DNA of 64,000 nt from Thalassotalea profundi (GTDB lineage: Bacteria > Pseudomonadota > Gammaproteobacteria > Enterobacterales > Alteromonadaceae): the NCBI RefSeq assembly GCF_014653195.1, contig NZ_BNAH01000007.1, positions 62,263 to 126,262 of the forward strand, given 5' to 3'. The notes under the pieces are model-generated. The model was given only the letters and a program-made list of their open reading frames with translations, made no database searches and was not told the DNA's origin. Both the position numbers and the translations under genes were made by a program. The first letter of the stretch is position 1. Every line of letters begins with the position of its first letter. Below are positions 26,497 through 35,669 of the stretch, piece by piece.

Positions 26497-26986
26497 TAGT
26501 ATGCGATGCTCCACCCTAAGTCCATATTTTATCTTTTATATTAGTATGTTTTACTGAGTTTATTGCCAATAATGTCTACTGCTATTTTTGTTCAAATTGT
26601 ATAGTATTCATCATTTAACGGTTGGCTTCGCTTAGAGATAAATCGTTTTATATTTAGGTAATAATCGTCATAAGCTACAGTTACCACAGAAAATGTATAA
26701 GCTATTACATTAGCATAAATGAAACCGACTAAGACGGGTTAGTCGTATAAATTATAGATAATGCAACAATTAGACTCGATTATCGCTTTAGATAGTGAGC
26801 TAATCAACAATGAATTAAAATAAGTCATTACCCAGATGTATGAGTCTCAATTCAATTTGAGGAAGTGGATTTACTTAACGACAATGTGCCTTGTGAAACT
26901 TTGGAGTTTAAATTACTAACACGCCTCATTTTCTTATAAATAATAAGTATTTCCAATCTATTTTTTAAATGAAAATTAACAATTTT
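26497..26986. other. Intergenic region at the junction of core and catabolic island
   Basis: About 490 bp, AT-rich, between sbcB and the last gene of the minus-strand catabolic operon. I see no supported gene, repeat or insertion-sequence end. This is the left boundary of the accessory cluster. Confidence 0.6.
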
Positions 26987-27442
26987 TCATTTTTTAATTC
27001 GTATAGCATTAGCTATAGCTCGGCCTAAAATTCTTCCTTGGCTATCAGTTATCACACCTTGAGTGGAAAACATACGTTTTCCTGCATGATCTACGGTTGC
27101 CTCTATTGTTAACATTTCATCTAAAGTTGATGCTGCACGGATAAATTTTATAGATAGATCCGTCATTGTAATCCATTCATTTGGGGGGAGTGTACTTAAG
27201 GCGGCCGCCGCCATTGCTGAATCGACTAAAGATGCTGCAATACCTCCATGTAGGGAGCCAATATGATTAATATGGCGGGGTAAAAGTTTATAATGGTAGA
27301 CTACTCTTCCTACTTCAATAGAGGCAATTGTACACGCTAAATTTTCAGCCATTCCATGTTGAGGTTTCTGCGATTCTAACTGTTTTAGCCTTTCTATCCC
27401 GTTGAGGTGCATTAACGTATCAGGATTTTCTTTTTTACTCAT
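26987..27442 (-). CDS. PaaI-type hotdog-fold acyl-CoA thioesterase
   Basis: A 151-residue single hotdog domain. The HIGSLHGGIAASLVDSAM segment carries the PaaI-family signature HGG...DS, with catalytic Asp/Glu in that helix; TMTDLSIKFIRAA is the second conserved strand. Such enzymes hydrolyse aryl- or acyl-CoA esters, often as release valves for stalled CoA intermediates. It is the last gene of the seven-gene minus-strand catabolic operon, 146 bp behind the thiolase gene. Substrate not determinable. Confidence 0.85.
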   Translation of the reverse strand: MSKKENPDTLMHLNGIERLKQLESQKPQHGMAENLACTIASIEVGRVVYHYKLLPRHINHIGSLHGGIAASLVDSAMAAAALSTLPPNEWITMTDLSIKFIRAASTLDEMLTIEATVDHAGKRMFSTQGVITDSQGRILGRAIANAIRIKK

Positions 27443-27588
27443 AATATCCTTTAATATTTTCTATATCGTTAGGAAAATTTGGTTGGAGTATATTGGATAG
27501 CGTTTATTTTTTCAGCAAAAAATATAATAAGCTGTTTAAAATTGATACTTTATTTAAAATTGTACCATTTTTCAACGTGAATCTTTTC

Positions 27589-28824
27589 TTATAACCCAAT
27601 TATAAAACTTGCACATGTTGTGGCACTACCACCTACATTAAATGTAGCCATGTTAGTAATATTGTTAATTTGACATGAGCCAGCTTGGCCAGTAACTTGT
27701 TTAAAACAATCTAGCATCATGCGAATTCCTGTTGCTCCAACAGGATGGCCTAAACCAATTAGTCCCCCACTTGGGTTAATTGGAAAGTCACCACCTTTTG
27801 TTATTCTACCTTCTTCAATAGCTTGCCAACTTTTGCCAGGGGGAGTTAACCCCCAGTGATCTATCGCCATATATTCAGTAACTGTAAAACAATCGTGAGT
27901 TTCTAAGCCATCTATTTCTGATATGCTTTTCATATTAGCTCTATTCAATGCATCGTTTACCATTTGGTTAGCATGAGGGAATATAAGAGGTTGCTCTTTA
28001 CTTATACGTAATTTCTCAGTAAATAATAAAGGAGCAGAACGGTGGCCCCAACCTTTAATGTATGGAATGTCATTAATAGATATCCCTTTCTTTTTTGCAT
28101 ATGCTGTTGCTATTTTTTTGTTAGCAAGAAAAATGCAAGCAGCACCATCTGTAATTTGGCCGCAATCCATTTTTCTTATTTTTCCTTCAATTACAGGGTT
28201 ATATTCATTATTGTTTGTGTAATTTTTTTCATTAAATTTCCAGTTTTTTGATTGAGCAAATGGATTAACACTGGCATTGTCGTAATTTATTTTAGCAATG
28301 GTTTTTAAGCTATCGTAATTCATACCGTAGCGACGATCATATTCTATTGCTAATTGGTCAAACATATGAGGCCAAGGATATGTACATTCTTGTGCTTCGC
28401 GGCCATACCAAGTCGCGGCTCCAAGATATTCTGCACCTGTCTGACCAGGGACATTACGCATTAATTCTAAACCAATTACACACGCTAAGCCGTAGTTACC
28501 TGCATTAATATCAGTCATAGCTGCCAAAGCTGCCATGGAACCTGATGCACACGCAGCCTCATGTCGAGAAGTTGGTATATTATTAAGTTCAGGATAAACA
28601 TGTCCGAAAAATCCACCAATCAAGCCCTGATTAGCAAAAAGTTCGCCAACAAAATTTCCCACATGTCCAACTTCTATTTGTTCTGGTTCAATGCCTACAG
28701 TGTTGACTGCTTCTGTTAATACTTCTTGAAACATATCATATAAACCCAGGTTTTCTCTTGCCCAATTACGTGAAAAATCGGTTTGTGCCCCACCTAGTAT
28801 ATAAACTCTATCTTGCTGTTGCAT
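27589..28824 (-). CDS. SCP2-type thiolase (acetyl-CoA acetyltransferase-like)
   Basis: A 411-residue thiolase of the lipid-transfer/SCP2 class. The nucleophile cysteine is in HEAACASGSMAAL, the HDCF motif is in ETHDCFTVTEYM, and the catalytic histidine in GLIGLGHPVGATG. As in this class the classical CxG second cysteine is replaced, here by FNVGGSATT. These enzymes cleave 3-ketoacyl-CoAs of branched or ring-derived side chains, or perform related retro-Claisen or aldol reactions. Its operon contains ligase, dehydrogenase and thioesterase genes. Confidence 0.85.
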   Translation of the reverse strand: MQQQDRVYILGGAQTDFSRNWARENLGLYDMFQEVLTEAVNTVGIEPEQIEVGHVGNFVGELFANQGLIGGFFGHVYPELNNIPTSRHEAACASGSMAALAAMTDINAGNYGLACVIGLELMRNVPGQTGAEYLGAATWYGREAQECTYPWPHMFDQLAIEYDRRYGMNYDSLKTIAKINYDNASVNPFAQSKNWKFNEKNYTNNNEYNPVIEGKIRKMDCGQITDGAACIFLANKKIATAYAKKKGISINDIPYIKGWGHRSAPLLFTEKLRISKEQPLIFPHANQMVNDALNRANMKSISEIDGLETHDCFTVTEYMAIDHWGLTPPGKSWQAIEEGRITKGGDFPINPSGGLIGLGHPVGATGIRMMLDCFKQVTGQAGSCQINNITNMATFNVGGSATTCASFIIGL

Positions 28825-28878
28825 GTGGTATCCTATTATTAAATATTATTTGAGAATTATTCTTTTTCTTAACTTTGA

Positions 28879-29478
28879 TCAAATCGATATATGTTTAATT
28901 AAATTGTTAATACGATCTGCTCCCCAAAATAACTCATTTTTATAGACAAAGGTTGGTGCACCGAATAGTTGTAAATCAGTTGCAACCTTGGTTTGTTCTT
29001 TTAGCATGTTTTTAGCTTCTTCATATGCTGGTGAATTAACTATTGATGAATAGTCAAGACCAGCTTCGTTAACAATTTTAGCTAATGATTTTGATTCACT
29101 CACATCAATATTCTGAGTGTAAGCAGCTTTAAAAACTTTTTTAGCGAATTGTTGTGCATCATGGTTATCTTTATTATTTATAAAATAAAATATACGCATA
29201 GCTTCAATAGCATTAAATGGAAATACTGTTGGTGTTTCATATTTAATACCTAACTCTTTTGCACACCTTTTAATATCGTGAAAAAGATATTTCATTTTAG
29301 CTGAATTACTATCGGGCATAACATGTTCGTGTTGCTTAAAAATTAAGCCTAAAAGTATAGGCCTCCATACAATGTTCTTACCGGTTTTCTTCTCTATAGT
29401 ATTTATTTGTGATTGTGCTAAATACGAATAACTAGATGAAAAATCGAAATAAAAATAAATGTTTTTATCATCAATCAT
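28879..29478 (-). CDS. Kappa-GST / 2-hydroxychromene-2-carboxylate isomerase-like protein
   Basis: A 199-residue DsbA-fold protein of the HCCA isomerase/kappa glutathione S-transferase family. The N-terminus YFYFDFSSSYSYLAQSQI is the typical glutathione-binding start, the LGLIFK and FPFNAIEAMRIFY segments and the C-terminal GAPTFVYKNELFWGADRI motif are also characteristic. Characterised members isomerise 2-hydroxychromene-2-carboxylate in naphthalene degradation using glutathione, but no naphthalene genes are here, so the true substrate is open. It starts one base after the acyl-CoA ligase stop codon. Confidence 0.82.
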   Translation of the reverse strand: MIDDKNIYFYFDFSSSYSYLAQSQINTIEKKTGKNIVWRPILLGLIFKQHEHVMPDSNSAKMKYLFHDIKRCAKELGIKYETPTVFPFNAIEAMRIFYFINNKDNHDAQQFAKKVFKAAYTQNIDVSESKSLAKIVNEAGLDYSSIVNSPAYEEAKNMLKEQTKVATDLQLFGAPTFVYKNELFWGADRINNLIKHISI

Positions 29479-29479
29479 A

Positions 29480-31174
29480 TTAACTACTCACTTTATCTCG
29501 TAATTGATAACGTAATACTTTGCCCATTGCATTTCGGGGCAGAGCATCAAATATTTCTAGTTTTTCCGGTAATTTGAATTTTGCTATTCCAGCTTTATTT
29601 AGATGTTCAATAACGTTCTCTAATGATGGTGGAGGGGTGTCGTTGTTTGGTACTAGACAAACACATATTTTTTCACCTAACCTTTCATCTGGATATGCAC
29701 AAACTGCGACTTCTTTAATGTTATTCATAGACTCTAAAAGTAGATCTATTTCCACAGGGGATATCTTCATTCCACCGCGATTAATTACGTCTTTACAACG
29801 ACCAATTATCTTGTAAAAAAACGCTTGTTCGCCACATATTTCTACGATATCACCAGTGCGAAAGTATCCGTCTTCTGTGAATGATTCTGGCTCGACAGGT
29901 GGCTGACCAATGCCTGAAAAATAATGATCAAAGATGGTAGGGCCAGCAATTAGTAATTCACCATGCTCTCCTGAATTATTGACTTCTTTTCCTGTTTCCA
30001 GGTCAATTACTTTAGTCTTAGTTGAGTCAAAAGCTCCACCACTCCATGGTGTTTTATCGCAACCTAAACGAGGGAACATTGATGCACGTTGATTTGCTTC
30101 AGGTGAAGTTTCTGCTGTTGCTAATAAACAAATTCCTTCATTTGAACCATAAAAATTAATAATTTCCACACCATATTTTTTTGAAAATACATCAACCATC
30201 CATGGAGCTAATGGAGCAGAGCCTGAGCCAATTCGACGAAGTGCACTAAAATCAAATTGATTCCACATATCTTCCGACTTAGCTAATTGATTTAATAGAG
30301 GCGGTGGGGCAATGGTAAAAGTGATTTTCTCTTCCTGTAATTGTTGTAGATAAACTTTTGGATCCAGAGGATGATGTAAAAATAATGAACTCGCTGTTAA
30401 TATAGAAGGAAATAAAAATCCCCCGATTGCAGCCATATTTACTAAAGGGAATGGGTTCAATAAATTATCACCTCGTTGATAATCGCAGGCTTCGATTTCA
30501 ACATGGGTTGTAGCTAGCCACATATTATGGGAGCGAGGAACCCCTTTGGGTTTTCCTGTGGTACCTGAAGTCCAACATATCGTAATAATATTATTGGCAT
30601 CATTAATTTGGCTATCGTTTAGTTTTTGATATTTTCTTAAATTTGAACAATCTACATTGTCGCTAATTGACAGCTGCTTAGCTCCCTCTGGCACATTATG
30701 GCCAAAACTAAAAACATTTACATCAAGTGTTAAGGCTTCGGCAGCTAACTGATATTCTCTAAACGTACTTGTAGTTATAAATAGATTTGAATCAAGAATC
30801 TCACCTATAGCGGCAAGTTCATGGTGAGCAAATTGTATTGGAACAGGTGAAATTATAACGCCAATCTTACTCGCGGCATAATAGGTAACCACAAGTTCTG
30901 CTATATTAGGTAATTGAACTATAACAATATCATTTATTTTTACACCTTCATTGAGCAATTGTTGAGCAACAATATCTGATGCTTTATCTAAACCAACGTA
31001 ATCAAGACGAATAGGTTCTACACCCATTAACTCTTGTCTATTGGGTTGATCAGCGACCGCAATTACATTTGGAGAAGTATCAACTGCTTTAGCTAATAAA
31101 CCGTGTAAAGTATCTGACCCCCACCAGCCTTTAGATGTTAGATTTTCTATCCGTTCTTGACTTGATGTTTTCAT
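29480..31174 (-). CDS. AMP-forming acyl-CoA ligase (copy 1)
   Basis: A 564-residue member of the ANL superfamily that activates a carboxylic acid via an acyl-adenylate. The phosphate loop ICWTSGTTGKPKGVPRSH, the YGSNEG aromatic/A5 motif, the hinge in FRTGDIVEI and the C-terminal catalytic lysine in LPRNAMGKVLRYQL are all intact. Close paralogue of the ligase at 43879-45513: both begin with a KGWWGSDTLH/LGHWGGDTIH element and share many stretches. It resembles aryl- or cyclic-acid CoA ligases more than fatty acid ligases. Substrate unknown. Confidence 0.9.
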   Translation of the reverse strand: MKTSSQERIENLTSKGWWGSDTLHGLLAKAVDTSPNVIAVADQPNRQELMGVEPIRLDYVGLDKASDIVAQQLLNEGVKINDIVIVQLPNIAELVVTYYAASKIGVIISPVPIQFAHHELAAIGEILDSNLFITTSTFREYQLAAEALTLDVNVFSFGHNVPEGAKQLSISDNVDCSNLRKYQKLNDSQINDANNIITICWTSGTTGKPKGVPRSHNMWLATTHVEIEACDYQRGDNLLNPFPLVNMAAIGGFLFPSILTASSLFLHHPLDPKVYLQQLQEEKITFTIAPPPLLNQLAKSEDMWNQFDFSALRRIGSGSAPLAPWMVDVFSKKYGVEIINFYGSNEGICLLATAETSPEANQRASMFPRLGCDKTPWSGGAFDSTKTKVIDLETGKEVNNSGEHGELLIAGPTIFDHYFSGIGQPPVEPESFTEDGYFRTGDIVEICGEQAFFYKIIGRCKDVINRGGMKISPVEIDLLLESMNNIKEVAVCAYPDERLGEKICVCLVPNNDTPPPSLENVIEHLNKAGIAKFKLPEKLEIFDALPRNAMGKVLRYQLRDKVSS

Positions 31175-31288
31175 AATATAATCTTCTTTTTATGTAATAA
31201 AGTTAATGTAAATAAGTGATTATGTTTCTAGGCATAATACTTTTTAGTTGTCATTTTTAGAAAAATGATTCTTATTTTTAATGATTTT

Positions 31289-32095
31289 TTAAAGTGAGCT
31301 CACCATATGCCCGCCATCTACGGGTAATGCAACACCATTGATGAATGAGCCTGCATCACTACAGAGAAGCATCAATGGGCCTGTTAATTCATCTAATTGG
31401 CCAATACGTTTTGCTGGTGTTTGTTCGATGTATGATTTTCCTTTTTCGCTTTTGAAATAGTCTTCATTCATTTCTGTTTTAAAATAACCAGGACATAACG
31501 CATTTACCCTAATTTGCTTACTTGCAAACTCTAAGGCCATTGCTTTAGTCATTTGAACAACACCAGCTTTCGATATCGCATAACAGCTATCACCAAATCC
31601 CACTCTTAAACCAAGAATTGAAGCAATATTAACGACGTTTCCTTTGATGTTGTATTCAAGCATTTGAGAGGTTACAGCTTTAGCCACCCGCCATGCCCCT
31701 GTTAGATTTGTATTTAATATATACTGCCAGTCATCTTCTGTTAGATTCACAAAACGTTTCGATTCTGCAACGCCCGCATTGTTAATCAAGCAATCAATAG
31801 GACCATAAATACGTAAAGCTGATGTCATCGCATGACTCACACTGTTTGGCTGTGTAACATCAAGTTCAATGGCAGTAGCTTGACCGCCATCATTATTTAT
31901 AGCGTCAACTATGTTTTGTAATTTTTCAATTCTACGTGCACCAACAATGACTTTTGCCCCAGATTTAGCTAAAACTGTGGCGAAATGAGCCCCCAAACCA
32001 CTGGATGCACCTGTAACTAAAACGACTTTATTTAACATCGAATCGCTATTAATACCTGAAGTATTTATTTTTGTTGAATCATTTTTATGCGTCAT
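31289..32095 (-). CDS. Short-chain dehydrogenase/reductase
   Basis: A 268-residue classical SDR: cofactor motif TGASSGLGAH (about residue 28), NNAG in LINNAGVAES, serine in NIASILG and active-site Y-x-x-x-K in SCYAISKAGV. The acidic or basic selector after the second strand is ARRIEK, which suggests NADP(H), though not conclusively. The start at 32095 has an AGGAG site ten bases upstream, so the 19-residue N-terminal extension is probably real. In its operon context it could oxidise a 3-hydroxyacyl-CoA or the side-chain alcohol. Confidence 0.88.
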   Translation of the reverse strand: MTHKNDSTKINTSGINSDSMLNKVVLVTGASSGLGAHFATVLAKSGAKVIVGARRIEKLQNIVDAINNDGGQATAIELDVTQPNSVSHAMTSALRIYGPIDCLINNAGVAESKRFVNLTEDDWQYILNTNLTGAWRVAKAVTSQMLEYNIKGNVVNIASILGLRVGFGDSCYAISKAGVVQMTKAMALEFASKQIRVNALCPGYFKTEMNEDYFKSEKGKSYIEQTPAKRIGQLDELTGPLMLLCSDAGSFINGVALPVDGGHMVSSL

Positions 32096-32115
32096 TAAGT
32101 TTGCTCCTAGATGCT

Positions 32116-33141
32116 CTATTCTATTAATTTTATTGCTAATTTAACGAGAGGCTTGATTTGTTCTGCCATTTGTTGAGCATTTTTATTTGATGAATTTCCA
32201 ATCAAAGATCTCTTTTTTACGCCTTGTAAGATAGAGGCAAGACGGAAAAAACTGAATGCCAAGTAGAAATTCCAATGAGGGATATTGTCGATACCCATAC
32301 GTTGACAATATTTTGCTACGTACTCTTCTTCTGTAGGTATACCAAGTTCAATTCTATTTATTCCTCCTAAACCAGATAATAGGCCCCCATGTTGCATTCT
32401 TAGTTGCATACACTGATAAGCTAAATCTGCAAAAGGGTGACCTAAGGTTGAAAGTTCCCAATCTACCAATGCAAGTACCTTTTCAGAGTCTTTTGCAAAT
32501 AGCATATTATCAAGACGAAAGTCACCATGGCTAATGGTGACTCTACCATCATCTACAGGTAAGTTTTTAGGTAACCATGAGATTAATGCATCCATTTCAG
32601 GTATGGTCTCTGTTTCTGAGTCTCTATATTGTTTACTCCAACGGCTTACTTGTCGTTGAAAATAGTTACCTGGACGACCGTAATCACTTAAACCAACAGA
32701 ATCAATATCGACACTATGTAATGCTGTTAAGACACGATTCATCTCATCATAAACAGCGTTTCTTTGTAAGTTGTTTAATTTGGGCAGTGTTGGATCCCAA
32801 AATATTCGAGCATCAACAAATTCCATAATATAAAACATACTGCCTATTACAGATTCATCTTCACATAAGTGGTAGGCTTTAGCGACAGGCACATTTGTTT
32901 TGTATAGCGCAGAAATTACTTTAAATTCTCGATCGACGGCATGAGCCGATTTTAATAAGTCTCCAGGTGGTTTTCGACGTAATACATATTTACCACTTGC
33001 TGCAGTTATCAGATAAGTAGGGTTTGACTGACCATCAGAAAACTTATTAGAAGTTAAAGGACCTTTAAACCCTAAAATTTGTTTTTCTAAATAATTAGCT
33101 AATGAAACGTCATCTAGCTTTAGATTTTGTTGTAATGTCAT
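32116..33141 (-). CDS. APH-type kinase, LvaA/ACAD10-11 kinase-like
   Basis: A kinase-fold protein of the aminoglycoside phosphotransferase superfamily. The catalytic loop HGDFRLDN and the metal motif VDWELSTLGHPFADLA are intact, so it should be active. The nearest characterised relatives are the LvaA kinase of levulinate catabolism and the kinase domain of ACAD10/ACAD11, which phosphorylate 4-hydroxyacyl-CoA. The favoured start is ATG at 33139-33141 (341 residues), leaving four bases after the acyl-CoA dehydrogenase stop; a longer start at 33177 would overlap that gene. Immediate pairing with an acyl-CoA dehydrogenase supports the assignment. Confidence 0.82.
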   Translation of the reverse strand: MTLQQNLKLDDVSLANYLEKQILGFKGPLTSNKFSDGQSNPTYLITAASGKYVLRRKPPGDLLKSAHAVDREFKVISALYKTNVPVAKAYHLCEDESVIGSMFYIMEFVDARIFWDPTLPKLNNLQRNAVYDEMNRVLTALHSVDIDSVGLSDYGRPGNYFQRQVSRWSKQYRDSETETIPEMDALISWLPKNLPVDDGRVTISHGDFRLDNMLFAKDSEKVLALVDWELSTLGHPFADLAYQCMQLRMQHGGLLSGLGGINRIELGIPTEEEYVAKYCQRMGIDNIPHWNFYLAFSFFRLASILQGVKKRSLIGNSSNKNAQQMAEQIKPLVKLAIKLIE

Positions 33142-33145
33142 ACAA

Positions 33146-34378
33146 TTAACCTTGTTGAATTGATGAATATTTATCAATTATTTTTTTCCCAAGTGACATT
33201 TGATGTACTTGATCGGGCCCATCAGCTATACGGCAATAACGTGCGTAGTTAAATGCTTCCGCAAGGCAATAATCTTCAGTTAAACCGCCTGCACCATGAA
33301 TCTGTATACATTTATCTATAACATTTTGAACTAAAGCTGGGATAGTTGTTTTTGTTGCGGTAATGTGGTTGATAGATTCCTTTATTCCATAGTTATCAAT
33401 GCTATAACAAGTTTTTAATACTAATAAACGAGCCATTTCTATCTCTGAAAAGCTTTTGGAAATATCTTCCCTAACGGATTGGTGCTTACTTAATGGGCGG
33501 CCAAATGTAGCCCGCGTTGAAGCTCTTTGGCACGTTATTTCTAATGATCTTTGAGCTGCACCAACTAATCTCATACAATGGTGCATTCTCCCCGGGGCTA
33601 ATCTACCTTGAGCTATTTCAAACCCTCTACCTTCACCCAATAAAACATTTTCTAGTGGTACTCTTACATTCTCAAATAATACTTCTGCATGACCTAATGG
33701 AGCATCGTCATATCCGAGTGTAGTTAATGAGCGCATTATTTTTAATCCAGGGGTATCTTTTGGAACAAGTATTTGTGTTTGTTGCTTATGACGATTCGGA
33801 TTATTTGCATCTGATTTTCCCATCACAATAAATATTTTACAGTCTTCGTGTTGAGCGCCAGTTATAAACCATTTATGGCCATTAAGGACCCATTCATCAG
33901 CATCTTTTTCTATACTTAACTCAATATTGGTTGCATCACTTGAAGCAACGTTAGGTTCTGTCATTGCGTATGATGAATGGATCTCACCATTTAACAGAGG
34001 ATTTAACCATTTTTCTTGTTGCTTTTTAGTGGCAAAATTCATGAATACTTCCATATTGCCAGTATCTGGAGCATTACAATTAAATACTTCTGAACACCAT
34101 ATTACTCGACCCATAATTTCAGCTAGTGGAGCATAATCTGTAAACGTCAATCCGCCATGTGGAGAATATGCCGAGTGTTCTTCAGGTATAAATAAATTCC
34201 AAAGGCCAGTATTTTTAGCTTTTTGCTTTAGTTCCTTGATTAAAGGCGTAGTGGCAAAAGGGTTTTTAGCTGCATTTAATTGAGCCTTGTAAATAGTCTC
34301 ATTTGGATAAATATATTCATCCATAAACTGAAGTAATTTATTTTGTAATTTTTGAGACTTTTCACTGAATTCGAACAT
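33146..34378 (-). CDS. Acyl-CoA dehydrogenase, ACAD10/11 (LvaC)-like
   Basis: A 410-residue FAD flavoprotein. Signature segments include YAMTEPNVASSDATN (flavin/substrate loop), NGHKWFITGA, and a C-terminal GAGGLTEDYCLAEAFNYARYCRIADGPDQVH stretch typical of the ACAD10/11 branch. It is the first gene of the minus-strand operon and is followed after four bases by the APH kinase. In the LvaA/LvaC pair the dehydrogenase-fold partner removes phosphate from 4-phosphoacyl-CoA and yields 3-hydroxyacyl-CoA; that this enzyme does so is inference. Confidence 0.87.
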   Translation of the reverse strand: MFEFSEKSQKLQNKLLQFMDEYIYPNETIYKAQLNAAKNPFATTPLIKELKQKAKNTGLWNLFIPEEHSAYSPHGGLTFTDYAPLAEIMGRVIWCSEVFNCNAPDTGNMEVFMNFATKKQQEKWLNPLLNGEIHSSYAMTEPNVASSDATNIELSIEKDADEWVLNGHKWFITGAQHEDCKIFIVMGKSDANNPNRHKQQTQILVPKDTPGLKIMRSLTTLGYDDAPLGHAEVLFENVRVPLENVLLGEGRGFEIAQGRLAPGRMHHCMRLVGAAQRSLEITCQRASTRATFGRPLSKHQSVREDISKSFSEIEMARLLVLKTCYSIDNYGIKESINHITATKTTIPALVQNVIDKCIQIHGAGGLTEDYCLAEAFNYARYCRIADGPDQVHQMSLGKKIIDKYSSIQQG

Positions 34379-34456
34379 ATTTTTGCCTTAATAATTAAGA
34401 TAATAAGACTATAACTAGAAAATTAAATCATTCAAATTTATTTTGTTTATAGTACT

Positions 34457-34475
34457 ATATTGATTAAATCAATAT
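34457..34475. promoter_or_regulatory. Candidate LysR operator, 19-bp palindrome
   Basis: ATATTGATTAAATCAATAT is a perfect 9+1+9 inverted repeat in the divergent gap between the acyl-CoA dehydrogenase and LysR genes, 19 bp before the LysR ATG. It contains the T-N11-A spacing of LysR-type boxes. It could control both the regulator and the minus-strand operon. Confidence 0.65.
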
Positions 34476-34494
34476 TTATGAAAGGTAAAAATAT

Positions 34495-35403
34495 ATGAGA
34501 TTAAACCGTGTAGATCTGAATTTATTTATTATTTTTGAAGCTATATACCGTGAAAAAAACATTTCTAAAGTAGCCGCTTTATTGAACTTAACTCAACCGG
34601 CAGTTAGCAATGCTCTAAGTCGTTTACGCCAAACATTTAATGACAAACTTTTTATTCGATCACCTAAAGGAATGATACCAACGCCTATTGCAGATAATAT
34701 TATCGCTGATGTAAGAAAAGCTTTAACTTTACTAGGAGACAGTGTTGGCTCAAGCACGGAATTTGAGGCTATATCATCGAATAAAACGTTTAAATTAGGT
34801 ATGAATGATTTAACTGAATCATTAACACTACCTAGTTTGATGAAAATTATTCAATGCGAAGCTCCTAATACTTTTTTAACTTGTTATTACCTTGATCGAA
34901 AAAAAGCGACTCAAGACTTAAAGTCAGGAGCGCTTGATTTGTTAATTGATGCTGCAAGTTATAATGTTGAAGAATTGCACCAATTGTCACTAGGTAAGCT
35001 CACATATGTTTTAGCTATGCGATCAAATCATCCATTAGTATCTAAGCAAATAACTTTTGAAGATTACTTAAGGGCTGAACATCTTCATGTATCGAGCCGT
35101 CGAGGTGGAAAAGGTCAAATGGACATTGCCTTACAAGCACTTGGATATTTACGTAATATAAAAATGAGAGTTCAAAACTATCAAGTCGCAGCACAAATCA
35201 TTCATGGAACCGATTTAGTTTGGACGGTCCCTAAAATTTTTGCGGAAGCTAAAGGTCTAACATTTTTCGAATTGCCATTTAAGGTAGAGCCCATGCCTTG
35301 GAATTTATATTGGCATCGAAGTGCTACTGAAGATCCTGCTAATATTTGGATGAGAGAGAAAATCAAAAATGTTATAAATGATATCTTTATTTCAAATTAT
35401 TAG
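34495..35403 (+). CDS. LysR-family regulator of the catabolic island
   Basis: A 302-residue LysR-type regulator of the NodD/NahR/LinR branch: it starts MRLNRVDLNLFIIFEAIYRE, with the helix-turn-helix at about residues 18-65 (NISKVAALLNLTQPAVSNALSRLR) and a C-terminal periplasmic-binding-like effector domain. This branch commonly activates aromatic catabolic genes. Divergent from the minus-strand operon and upstream of the plus-strand arm, so it can control both. An AAAGG site precedes the ATG. Confidence 0.88.
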   Translation: MRLNRVDLNLFIIFEAIYREKNISKVAALLNLTQPAVSNALSRLRQTFNDKLFIRSPKGMIPTPIADNIIADVRKALTLLGDSVGSSTEFEAISSNKTFKLGMNDLTESLTLPSLMKIIQCEAPNTFLTCYYLDRKKATQDLKSGALDLLIDAASYNVEELHQLSLGKLTYVLAMRSNHPLVSKQITFEDYLRAEHLHVSSRRGGKGQMDIALQALGYLRNIKMRVQNYQVAAQIIHGTDLVWTVPKIFAEAKGLTFFELPFKVEPMPWNLYWHRSATEDPANIWMREKIKNVINDIFISNY

Positions 35404-35510
35404 CATTTAATTATATAAAATTTAAATAACTTAAACTGTTTCTTATATTTGTATCTCTACTACTAAGTTATATTCTAGTATTCAACTCAGTAGCTTGCCT
35501 AATAATACCT

Positions 35511-35530
35511 ATGCTTTTCTATGCTTTTCT
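35511..35530. repeat. Short tandem repeat in the gap before the thiolase gene
   Basis: ATGCTTTTCT is repeated twice head to tail, followed by a partial third copy (ATG). It lies in the 266-bp gap between the LysR gene and the plus-strand arm. Meaning unknown; could be a slippage product or a binding site. Confidence 0.5.
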
Positions 35531-35669
35531 ATGATTTTTGTTGTAAGTTTAATTATTTAAAAAGCTAAAGCAAATAAGCTTGCATAACCATACCTATATG
35601 TGTAATCATATTTTCTAGCCTAATTAGGTAATAGTAATTCCTAAAACTTTGGGGGAACAGGAGAATAAT

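Noticed and set aside
26761..26823. Short frame MQQLDSIIALDSELINNELK
   Set aside because: Only 20 codons, no clear ribosome-binding site and no neighbouring partner.
26967..26992. AAATGAAAA/TTTTCATTT hairpin overlapping the stop codon of the thioesterase gene
   Set aside because: Pure A/T stem with no T-run in the direction of transcription; expected by chance in this composition.
33142..33177. Longer N-terminus for the APH kinase
   Set aside because: It would overlap the dehydrogenase gene by 32 bases, and the extra residues are not needed for the fold.
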